NCBI GenBank assembly: GCA_032622095.1 | Contig: CP136068.1 | Coordinates: forward strand, 184,206,796 to 184,270,795 | Direction of reading: 5' to 3' | DNA from: Siphonodentalium dalli | Taxonomy: Eukaryota; Mollusca; Scaphopoda; Gadilida; Siphonodentaliidae | Length of the DNA: 64,000 bases | Shown: one piece after another, positions 12,040 through 21,773 of the stretch | Numbering within the stretch: position 1 is the first letter of the stretch | How the letters are laid out: every line of letters starts with the position of its first letter | Notes under the pieces: model-generated | Database searches by the model: none | The model's input: the letters and a program-made list of their open reading frames with translations, nothing else | Told to the model about the DNA's origin: nothing | Made by a program: the position numbers and the translations under genes

Positions 12040-12715
12040 AGATAATTAACCCCATTATTCATTATATTATATTAATATCCATCCCTTAACTATCACTGTT
12101 TCCGATTGAGCAAAAGCCGCCACGTGATAATCCGGGAAAAAGTCATATTGGACTCCCGAATTTACTCCCAAGTGTGCAATGTGACTTTTTTATCGGGACA
12201 CTGACGTCACGAATTAACTCTATTGCGAAATGAATCGGTGAAATTGTGATGCGTGCGCAGCACTGGTAGATTTAGCAGGCGTTTCACTTCCGCGTTTTTT
12301 TTTCTTTTTCACTTCCGTGTTTACTGTTGCAAATCATGTTTTATGATGATCAAAATACAGGTTTTTATAGATAATTAAGTGCAGACAAATACCAAAAATA
12401 ACCACAAAAGTTTTATTCCCATAATTTGGATAAAAATACAGATGGATAATAAAAATGTCATTATACAATGTTGTGTACAGTATGAGTTTTTCTTGTACCA
12501 CAACCTGGACTCGTACAAGAAAAACACATACTGTACACAACATTGTACAATAACTTTATATTAGTATCCATCCCTTAACTAACACCTTTTCTGATTGGGC
12601 AAAAGCCGTCACGTGATAATCAGATAAACATTCATACTGGACTCCCGAAATTCACATTGGACTCCCTATTGTGCAATATGACTTTTTATCGGGACTCCGA
12701 CGGCAGTTAATTTAA
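12040..12715. repeat. Diverged direct duplication with an intervening hairpin
   Basis: 'tatccatcccttaacta', 'aaaagccgccacgtgataat', 'ggactcccgaa' and 'gactttttatcgggac' occur in the same order at about 12075-12220 and 12565-12715. The spacing is roughly 490 bp. Confidence 0.6.
12461..12550. repeat. Near-perfect 38-bp stem hairpin
   Basis: The left arm 12461-12498 and right arm 12513-12550 pair with two mismatches around a 14-base loop. The arms read 'acaatgttgtgtacagtatg' and its complement. It could be a tiny foldback element; a small-RNA precursor role is possible but unsupported. Confidence 0.65.
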
Positions 12716-12871
12716 GAGCCAAACACCCAAATTCTTTGAGTCACTTTCTTGAGCCACCAGCACATTTTGTAGAGCCACTTTTGTTTTCTTTCGCAATTTA
12801 CGAACATGGCTCACGGCACCATGAAAACTGCGTCAGTCCCCTTAACATTAAGTGAGATAATGTGTACCTAC

Positions 12872-13090
12872 CTTCTTTCTGACATATCGCATAACCTTGT
12901 TTGCTGCTGCAGTCCACGGGTAACCAGTAATTTTGACTATTGAGACTCGATGCTTTCGCGCATTTGTCGGGTGTAGGTGTACCGGCGTTCCATACTTGAG
13001 TAGCACTATGCCAGCCACTGTTGTCCTCCCATCCCCACTCATTGTGGATAGGCGAATACGTCAAGCCTAATAAGGGCTGATCGATCTCGT
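12872..13090 (-). CDS. Secreted C-type lectin/PAN protein, exon 3 (second half of the lectin domain)
   Basis: Residues 87-159. The acceptor is 'atttcggcag' (AG at 13092-13091) and the donor 'gaag|gtaggt'; both are phase 1, so the 219-bp exon is symmetrical. It holds the C-terminal half of a C-type lectin fold: 'LLGLT' at the WIGL position, 'WGWED' in the core, 'VWNAGTP', and cysteines 130, 147 and 156 ('DKC', 'PVDC', 'AICQK'). The usual calcium/sugar motifs are changed: the EPN/QPD position reads 'GTPTPDKC' and the WND position 'YWLPVDC'. From family knowledge, classical Ca-dependent mannose or galactose binding is therefore doubtful. Protein contact or another ligand mode is inference. Confidence 0.82.
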
Positions 13091-13269
13091 CTGCCGAAAT
13101 AACAAGGAGGAGTTATCATCGTGATCGTAATTTGTATATTTTAACATCTAATCAAGAAAGTTTAGACAAAACCAATTTATATACATTGTATATACAGTTA
13201 CAGTATTCATAATCACGCATGACAATACGCATGCTAATAATTCCCCATTGTATTTAGCAATTCAGTGTA

Positions 13270-13604
13270 TATTTTTTTTTTTTATGTGTAACCAATCAGG
13301 TAAGTGGGTGTCAGACCAGGTAACACGAGTTCCAGGGTAAGCAACACCAAACCTAGCACACCAGAATGACAGAAAACAAGTCAAAGTGAAGCACTGGCAG
13401 GTAGACCATAAATGGCCTATTTGTTAGTCAACATAGGTTTTAGTAAGAAAGAAAAACGCCTCAAACATATTCGTCATTTTACCCACATAATATTGGCGGA
13501 GCAAAAATGTAATGGATGTCAAGAACAAGAGGAGAGTGTCTGCAAAGTATATGAAAGAAAGGGGATATATTAGGGTCAGGGTCCCAATCACATGCATATA
13601 CTGT
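13270..13604. repeat. Dispersed repeat R, copy 1
   Basis: Phrases such as 'gtgtaaccaatcagg', 'ggtaacacgagttccag', 'gacgaat'-type wording, 'acccacataatattgg' and 'agaacaagaggagagtgtct' recur in reverse complement at 22895-23190. Copy 1 runs straight into the 24-bp minisatellite; copy 2 has none there. Confidence 0.7.
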
Positions 13605-16600
13605 GTAAATTGCTGGGCTGATGACAGGGTAAATTGCTGGGCTGATGACAGGGTAACTTGCTGGGCTGATGACAGGGTAACTTGCTGGGCTGATGACAGG
13701 GTAACTTGCTGGGCTGATGACAGGGTAACTTGCTGGGCTGATGACAGGGTAACTTGCTGGGCTGACGACAGGGTAACTTGCTGGGCTGACGACAGGGTAA
13801 ATTGCTGGGCTGACGACAGGGTAAATTGCTGGGCTGACGACAGGGTAACTTGCTGGGCTGATGACAGGGTAACTTGCTGGGCTGATGACAGGGTAACTTG
13901 CTGGGCTGATGACAGGGTAACTTGCTGGGCTGATGACAGGGTAAATTGCTGGGCTGATGACAGGGTAAATTGCTGGGCTGATGACAGGGTAAATTGCTGG
14001 GCTGATGACAGGGTAACTTGCTGGGCTGATGACAGGGTAACTTGCTGGGCTGATGACAGGGTAACTTGCTGGGCTGATGACAGGGTAACTTGCTGGGCTG
14101 ATGACAGGGTAACTTGCTGGGCTGATGACAGGGTAACTTGCTGGGCTGATGACAGGGTAAATTGCTGGGCTGATGACAGGGTAACTTGCTGGGCTGATGA
14201 CAGGGTAACTTGCTGGGCTGATGACAGGGTAACTTGCTGGGCTGATGACAGGGTAAATTGCTGGGCTGATGACAGGGTAAATTGCTGGGCTGATGACAGG
14301 GTAAATTGCTGGGCTGATGACAGGGTAACTTGCTGGGCTGATGGCAGGGTAACTTGCTGGGCTGATGACAGGGTAACTTGCTGGGCTGATGACAGGGTAA
14401 CTTGCTGGGCTGATGACAGGGTAACTTGCTGGGCTGATGACAGGGTAACTTGCTGGGCTGATGACAGGGTAAATTGCTGGGCTGATGACAGGGTAAATTG
14501 CTGGGCTGATGACAGGGTAACTTGCTGGGCTGATGACAGGGTAACTTGCTGGGCTGATGACAGGGTAAATTGCTGGGCTGATGACAGGGTAAATTGCTGG
14601 GCTGATGACAGGGTAAATTGCTGGGCTGATGACAGGGTAACTTGCTGGGCTGATGACAGGGTAACTTGCTGGGCTGATGACAGGGTAACTTGCTGGGCTG
14701 ATGACAGGGTAACTTGCTGGGCTGATGACAGGGTAACTTGCTGGGCTGATGACAGGGTAACTTGCTGGGCTGATGACAGGGTAACTTGCTGGGCAGATGA
14801 CAGGGTAACTTGCTGGGCTGATGACAGGGTAACTTGCTGGGCTGATGACAGGGTATCTTGCTGGGCTGATGACAGGGTAACTTGCTGGGCTGATGACAGT
14901 GTAACTTGCTGGGCTGATGACAGGGTAACTTGCTGGGCTGATGACAGGGTAACTTGCTGGGCTGATGACAGGGTAACTTGCTGGGCTGATGACAGGGTAA
15001 CTTGCTGGGCTGATGACAGGGTAACTTGCTGGGCTGATGACAGGGTAACTTGCTGGGCTGATGACAGGGTAACTTGCTGGGCTGATGACAGGGTAACTTG
15101 CTGGGCTGATGACAGGGTAACTTGCTGGGCTGATGACAGGGTAACTTGCTGGGCTGATGACAGGGTAACTTGCTGGGCTGATGACAGGGTAACTTGCTGG
15201 GCTGATGACAGGGTAACTTGCTGGGCTGATGACAGGGTAACTTGCTGGGCTGATGACAGGGTAACTTGCTGGGCTGATGACAGGGTAACTTGCTGGGCTG
15301 ATGACAGGGTAACTTGCTGGGCTGATGACAGGGTAACTTGCTGGGCTGATGACAGGGCAACTTGCTGGGCTGATGACAGGGCAACTTGCTGGGCTGATGA
15401 CAGGGTAACTTGCTGGGCTGATGACAGGGTAACTTGCTGGGCTGATGACAGGGTAACTTGCTGGGCTGATGACAGGGTAACTTGCTGGGCTGATGACAGG
15501 GTAACTTGCTGGGCTGATGACAGGGTAACTTGCTGGGCTGATGACAGGGTAACTTGCTGGGCTGATGACAGGGTAACTTGCTGGGCTGATGACAGGGTAA
15601 CTTGCTGGGCTGATGACAGGGTAACTTGCTGGGCTGATGACAGGGTAACTTGCTGGGCTGATGACAGGGTAACTTGCTGGGCTGATGACAGGGTAACTTG
15701 CTGGGCTGATGACAGGGTAACTTGCTGGGCTGATGACAGGGTAACTTGCTGGGCTGATGACAGGGTAACTTGCTGGGCTGATGACAGGGTAACTTGCTGG
15801 GCTGATGACAGGGTAACTTGCTGGGCTGATGACAGGGTAACTTGCTGGGCTGATGACAGGGTAACTTGCTGGGCTGATAACAGGGTAACTTGCTGGGCTG
15901 ATGACAGGGTAACTTGCTGGGCTGATGACAGGGTAACTTGCTGGGCTGATGACAGGGTAACTTGCTGGGCTGATGACAGGGTAACTTGCTGGGCTGATGA
16001 CAGGGTAACTTGCTGGGCTGATGACAGGGTAACTTGCTGGGCTGATGACAGGGTAACTTGCTGGGCTGATGACAGGGTAACTTGCTGGGCTGATGACAGG
16101 GTAACTTGCTGGGCTGATGACAGGGTAACTTGCTGAGCTGATGACAGGGTAACTTGCTGGGCTGATGACAGGGTAACTTGCTGGGCTGATGACAGGGTAA
16201 CTTGCTGGGCTGATGACAGGGTAACTTGCTGGGCTGATGACAGGGTAACTTGCTGGGCTGATGACAGGGTAACTTGCTGGGCTGATGACAGGGTAACTTG
16301 CTGGGCTGATGACAGGGTAACTTGCTGGGCTGATGACAGGGTAACTTGCTGGGCTGATGACAGGGTAACTTGCTGGGCTGATGACAGGGTAACTTGCTGG
16401 GCTGATGACAGGGTAACTTGCTGGGCTGATGACAGGGTAACTTGCTGGGCTGATGACAGGGTAACTTGCTGGGCTGATGACAGGGTAACTTGCTGGGCTG
16501 ATGACAGGGTAACTTGCTGGGCTGATGACAGGGTAACTTGCTGGGCTGATGACAGGGTAACTTGCTGGGCTGATGACAGGGTAACTTGCTGGGCTGATGA

Positions 16601-16982
16601 CAGGGTAACTTGCTGGGCTGATGACAGGGTAACTTGCTGGGCTGATGACAGGGTAACTTGCTGGGCTGATGACAGGGTAACTTGCTGGGCTGATGACAGG
16701 GTAACTTGCTGGGCTGATGACAGGGTAACTTGCTGGGCTGATGACAGGGTAACTTGCTGGGCTGATGACAGGGTAACTTGCTGGGCTGATGACAGGGTAA
16801 CTTGCTGGGCTGATGACAGGGTAACTTGCTGGGCTGATGACAGGGTAACTTGCTGGGCTGATGACAGGGTAACTTGCTGGGCTGATGACAGGGTAACTTG
16901 CTGGGCTGATGACAGGGTAACTTGCTGGGCTGATGACAGGGTAACTTGCTGGGCTGATGACAGGGTAACTTGCTGGGCTGAT
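13605..16982. repeat. 24-bp minisatellite, about 141 copies
   Basis: Unit 'gtaacttgctgggctgat' + 'gacagg', exactly 24 bp and almost never interrupted. Variants include 'gtaaatt' in place of 'gtaactt' (many copies up to about 14630, none later), 'gacgac' at about 13760-13845, two neighbouring 'gggcaac' copies near 15356-15385, single changes near 14795, 14855, 14900 and 15878, and 'gctgagctg' near 16135. Because 24 is divisible by three and the unit lacks stops in several frames, ORFs of 874-1200 codons arise on both strands. They are not genes. Confidence 0.97.
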
Positions 16983-17082
16983 CAAACATGTCCAGTGCAA
17001 ATCAACGCTGGGAGAGCTTGACAGCTCAGGTCTGCTTGTAGACATTTGACAACACAAATGGTCATATTGGACATAATACAAT

Positions 17083-18600
17083 GATACATAATTATAAATA
17101 TTACCATTCGCATAATGAACTGCTACTGATCAGAGTTACGAATAGTTAATAGAGGCGTACATTTTTCAGACGGTCCAAAAATATTTTCGCAGAATTAACG
17201 ACTACGAGTCCGTCTGTGAAAATATAGAGCGTTCAAACGTTTTTTGTTGATGTCCAAAATTATGTCTTATATTTGCAATTGTATTTTATGTTTAACATGT
17301 CAAGCGTTTTAGAGCATTTCGGTGGATTTTACGCTATACAAACTGTTATTTATATTGCCTTTACTGCGGTTGAGAGTTAGGTTAAGTTTGCGTATTTTCT
17401 AGTTAGGTTCTTTGTATATAATTTTGTCCATTCGCTATTTACCATTATTTTAGAATGTGTGCCATGTCTCTATTGTAAGCGCATTGAAACTAATCTATTG
17501 TATAATGCGCTCTAAATGTATCTATAATAATAATATTAATAACAATTTTGCCACTCGCAGTAAGGTGGTATGGTTCTGTTTGCCGTGATTATGTTGTACC
17601 TAATTATGTCTTTATCAGGTCACAGTCAGCGGTTGGCTTCTTTTGTTTTAGGTACTACATCCCAACTAAGCTAATTTTAGTCCAAACTTAAATTATATAA
17701 CCCGTCGTCTGTGTGTGCATATGTGTGTATGTTTGTAACTCGGCCATGCTTCTGGAGCGTTTATATATGTTCAACCATGCGTCCAATGTAACCCAAATTT
17801 GGACCACGTCCTGCATTATGTCGTAACAGATGCCGATTGGTCAAAGACAACCTGAGATCGAACATGGTCCCCAAAACGCCATACTTGCACTCAACTAGAC
17901 ACACACTTTCTTATTTCGGCCAATTTGGCCGGTTACTTCATGTGAGTTTTTCATCTGACGTGTGTGTCGGAATAATGATATGGAGGATTTATGTAAATGT
18001 TAGCCCAAACTACATTTCCAAGTAACGATGGTTTTGATGTTTATTTTGAGGAATAATACCGCGTCAGATGAATTCAGCCCAAATATGTTAACAGTTGTCG
18101 TGTAAAACATTCGGCAGTAAGTTAGCGTTATTTAGTATTTGTGGATGTCCTTTAACATGGGGAAAATAGACTACTGCGCTTGAACGAGCATGTGAATTGT
18201 CGTTTTTAATGTATAGCAACTTTATAATCAATAACAGAGGCATTCTCTGTCAAATAAGGTCGCTCTATTTACGATACCAATTGGGGAACTTTGTAAATTA
18301 AGTTACGCGTAAACTTAACCTGCTGCAAATAGAAAAGATGTCGGAATCGGCGTACTCGCCCCATGGGCTAACTCGCCCAATCGGCGCGTGCCAACTCGGA
18401 ATAAAAGGCCAACTCGGAATAAAAGATGCATACGGGGTGTTATATGGCGTTTGGTCCGTTGTTTCTCAATGAATATTATTGAAATTTGGTGTATATGTCC
18501 GGGCTGGGACATGGAATACAACAACGTTTGAATTGTTTTTAAATTTACAAATTTGTTGATTTTATTCATTTTGTTTTCGTTCTGAAACACACTATAAAGT
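17083..18600. other. Intronic stretch without recognised features
   Basis: No exon-like frame or clear repeat. 17700-17760 has a 'gtgtgtgcatatgtgtgtatg' type simple repeat next to 'gtaactcggcc'. The short phrase 'ccaactcggaataaaag' occurs twice at 18390-18425. Confidence 0.3.
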
Positions 18601-18618
18601 GTATATAATATAATAACG

Positions 18619-18912
18619 AACACGAGACATACGTAATTTATGAACTGTTAACAAAAGATATCAAATTCAATACATGACACAGATGACTCAGTGGAGTTTA
18701 TAAAGTGAACATAAAAACATTGAGGTAAGAATCTGTTTAAGGAATTCAACTTTATTTAATGATAATAAACACATAAATTAAAATAACAAACATGAAACAT
18801 ACATGATTTATCAACTGTTAACAACAGATATCAAACTCAATACATGACAAAGATGACTCAGTGAAGTTTATAAAGTGAACATAAAAATATTAAGGTAAAA
18901 ATCTTTTTAAGC
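18619..18912. repeat. Tandem duplication, about 165-bp unit
   Basis: 'tttatgaactgttaaca', 'acatgacacagatgactcag' and 'gtttataaagtgaacataaa' occur at 18640-18720 and again, lightly diverged, at 18803-18890. Confidence 0.75.
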
Positions 18913-18934
18913 ATTACTAAACCGTTTAGCACAG

Positions 18935-20280
18935 TCCACTTCACTCATCCGATCATCACTAAACTTCATATTTATCTTGATATTGATCTATCAGATGAGA
19001 GCTATCAAATATTTTTTTAATTTTATAGGAAAAAATGGTCGCCAGCGGCCATATTGCATTTACGTTATATGTTATCGCGTCATGTCGATATCTAGTATTA
19101 CTTAGAAATTTCACCTTTCCAGATTCATAATTGCTCCATTGACTGTAACAGATGGAATTATTCCCCTCTTCGGATAGAGTGTCACTGAAACTTTATTTTG
19201 TCAGACTTTATGTATAGTCACTGATTATATATGGCAATAATCTGTAATAAGATGTAGCACTATTTTATTTTATATTTACATGCAGTGCTGTTTTTATACA
19301 ACAATTCTAATCCCCCCTAGATCATCATGTGATCGACCATACATCGCGCGAGGACCTGGTTGAATTAAGGGGGGTTTTTATGGATAACTTCTGTCCTCAA
19401 GCTAGATTATACTTATGACATTTAATGGCATGTTTCTAACATGGAGGGTTAGATATGCGTGAGACACCACCACTCTTCAATTCACACCAAGTTATCAACT
19501 GTCATATTCGGATATTAGAACCCATAGCCATGATATATGGTTTATTTTGTGTATACTAGTAATATTGTTATTTTCCGTACCTTTATATACCAGTACTGTG
19601 TATAACAATGCATATACATTAATCCATGTATACATGTATATTGATTCAACGGATTCAGTGGTTTTGTCCATCAGTCTATCAAATTTGCGGGGAAAACATG
19701 GCCACAAGCAGTACACCCTGTTAAATTTCGAATTTGAATCAATTGGCGCACCCAGCAGCCAGCTTTTATTGGAGAACTTTTTCTCATGTGGATAGTTTGG
19801 GTCACCGCTAGATGTGAGCCATGTTTTGTTCTCAATCTGTCCTTGTGAAGACATCACTGCCAGCGGTGATCTTGAATTTTACTATTTTTATGGCTAAATA
19901 ATTTGGTGGATCCTACAGACGACACCCCTTGTCCGATCGTCACCAGATTCCACAATGATCTTCTGGATAACCAGGGGGAGAGTAATCTAATTTTCCCGAA
20001 TTTCGTTAAAAAACATTACCACAGGCAGCAATTTGGTATCTTACTGTTTGATCCTCTTTTGCGTGACTGAATTGTTTAGCAACTGTACAGTCATATCCCT
20101 CATCTGATAGTCACCACACTTTATATTGATCTTCGGGCTGACAACTAGATGGGAGCTATCGAATGCTTTGAATTTTTTTGGAAAACATTGTCGCCAGCAG
20201 TCATCTTCTATTTTGGTTTTTATATACATGTATATCTCTTCATTCGGATAGCCAGTATTACATAGGTACTTCAACTTTCC
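18935..20280. repeat. Family-C repeats, three or more diverged copies
   Basis: 'cggccatattgcattta' (19057), 'gccagcggtgatcttgaatt' (19860) and 'catctgatagtcaccacac' with 'agatgggagctatc' (20100-20160) share wording with 10950-11290. The intervening sequence shows nothing else. Confidence 0.5.
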
Positions 20281-20479
20281 GCATTCCTGTCATCATTTGA
20301 AATATAAAAATTTACCTGATACCATGCACCCTTCAAAATTTGTTTCGTCGTATCTATTTTAATGACCCGTATGGTAATATTGATACAGATATATTTGTCA
20401 AACATTTCTTTGTACAATATACAGGTATTTAGTTTGTAACTAAATCTAGAAATATATAATAGTAGCTGGTGGACCCTAC

Positions 20480-21030
20480 TTCGTCCGGGATGTTCCCCTC
20501 TGATTTTCGGAGAATTGCGCGATTTAACCTTGAATTGACCATTTTAAAGGTGAACGTCATGTCGGGTCACGATTTGACCCGCCCAAAACACTCCCCGGAC
20601 AAAAGTCACGACAAAAGTACCCGTCGAAATCCGCCCGGCTTTACCCGATTTGACCTTGAATTGACAATTTTGAATGTCAAGATCAGGTCAGGGTCATAAT
20701 TTGACCCACCCGAAACACTCCTGGGACAAAAGTAACAGTAGGTATTATATTTCGTTGAAATACTTCGTTTTACCAGATTTGACCTTGAATTGATCTTTTT
20801 GAATGTCAAAGTCAGGTCGGGATCAAGATTTGACCCGTCCAAATAGTCCAGAAACATGCCTACATCAGCACGTTCGAGAACATGGTCCCACGTGAAATTG
20901 GACCCGTCAATATTGCTCCCGGGATCGAAGTAGTCCTACACACAAATTTTTAGTCGGATCGGTCAAGGTCCAGAAACATGCCTATGAGCGAGGTCAAGTT
21001 GACACGTTAAATACCAAATCCGAGTCGGAT
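20480..21030. repeat. Tandem D repeats and a dispersed hydrocarbon-free GA/TC phrase family
   Basis: 'gatttgaccttgaattgac' + 'ttttgaatgtcaa' recurs three times (about 20520, 20650, 20780) with a unit near 115-125 bp. 20880-21030 carries 'acgtgaaattggacccgtc', 'atcggtcaaggtccagaaac' and 'aaacatgcctat', the reverse complement of the tandem family at 25480-26440. Confidence 0.6.
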
Positions 21031-21345
21031 CAGTCGAGCAGTGTTAGAGTCTATAACACATACACACATGCATTCATGAATACACACATACATACAGACA
21101 GGTGTTCCAAAATGTATAATCGATAGCTACAACAATTCTATGGTAGATAGTTCACGGCCGACCTGATGTATGCATCTTAGTTTTCTTGTTTCATATGATG
21201 TCGCACGCCATAAATTAAATTACGAATTTCCGTGTACAAGACGCAATCAAAATAATTCACGGATAGTGGATTGGGCAACCCGTGGCACACATGATCGTGT
21301 AAAAAAAATTATGTTGATACGGTGCTGCGTCGGACTTGGGTATAT

Positions 21346-21540
21346 CTATTACACAAACTCACCGAATGCCTTTCCCAGCTGGACGCGGTGATGCGGTGGA
21401 CTGGGGCTATCTATAACACAAACTCACCGAATGCGTTTGCCAGTTGTGTGTATGCATATTACCTTAATCTAATGTTGATGTTGTGGACTTGGGTATTTAT
21501 AACACAAGCTTACCGAATGCATTTCCAAGTTGGACGCGGT
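21346..21540 (-). repeat. Tandem copies of the exon 2 donor end
   Basis: On the plus strand 'acaaactcaccgaatgc' + 'tttcccag(c/t)tggacgcg' occurs at about 21354-21387, partly at 21418-21445, at 21503-21539 ('acaagcttaccgaatgc'), and in the true exon end at 21570-21603. 'ggtgatg(c/g)ggtggact' and 'gggtat' link the copies. Each copy carries the last exon 2 codons and a GT donor. See the finding. Confidence 0.85.
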
Positions 21541-21579
21541 GATGGGGTGGACTGAGAGATATTCATAACACAAACTCAC

Positions 21580-21771
21580 CGAATGCGTTTCCCAGTTGGA
21601 CGCGTTTCTGGTCCGTTTCAATAAACAGCATGTGACCACCGAAACCACGGCACAGCGTGTCTGCTTCGGAGAAGCTTCGCTGGTCGTTTTTGAATCCGTA
21701 GTAGCATTCTGTGCCGATCATGTGTGTCTCACTAGGCTGGGGAGAAACCGTGATATCGCATTGCCCTAGCG
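21580..21771 (-). CDS. Secreted C-type lectin/PAN protein, exon 2 (first half of the lectin domain)
   Basis: Residues 23-86. The acceptor is 'tttttgttgcag' (AG at 21773-21772) and the donor 'ttcg|gtgagt'; both are phase 1, giving a symmetrical 192-bp exon. It encodes the end of the signal region, then Cys27 and Cys45 ('ECYYGF', perhaps the extra N-terminal pair of long-form lectin domains). 'SFSEADTLCRGFGGHMLFIE' follows, with Cys63, the classical alpha-helix/beta-strand signature of the C-type lectin fold. Joining to exon 3 restores a full domain with Cys63-Cys156 and Cys130-Cys147 as the likely disulphides. Both boundaries of this exon are echoed in flanking tandem arrays. Confidence 0.85.
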
Positions 21772-21773
21772 CT

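Larger units (their letters stand above)
6011..12871 (-). other. Intron 3 of the lectin/PAN gene
   Basis: 6.86-kb phase-1 intron. The donor is 'gaag|gtaggt' (minus strand, from 12871) and the acceptor 'actacag' (to 6011). It holds the foldback at 6717-6864, a LINE 3' fragment at 7128-7780, a MITE at 8309-8748, an AT-rich patch at 9440-9605, family-A and family-C repeats at 10260-11290, a possible SINE at 11604-11690 and a hairpin at 12461-12550. The stretches 6011-6640, 7790-8300 and 8750-9600 show nothing recognisable beyond short simple repeats. Confidence 0.65.
13091..21579 (-). other. Intron 2 of the lectin/PAN gene
   Basis: 8.49-kb phase-1 intron. The donor is 'ttcg|gtgagt' (minus strand, from 21579) and the acceptor ends at 13091. 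It contains repeat R (13270-13604), the 24-bp minisatellite, a tandem pair at 18619-18912, family-C repeats, tandem D and extra copies of its own donor end (21346-21540). Confidence 0.65.

Noticed and set aside
13605-16982. CRISPR-like array
   Set aside because: Units are contiguous with no unique spacers, and the host is eukaryotic. The same applies to the arrays at 39434-40582 and 56755-58620.
13479-17081. ORFs of 1200, 1133 and 874 codons on both strands
   Set aside because: They are the 24-bp minisatellite read in frames without stops. The unit length is divisible by three, and the same array is open in several frames on both strands.
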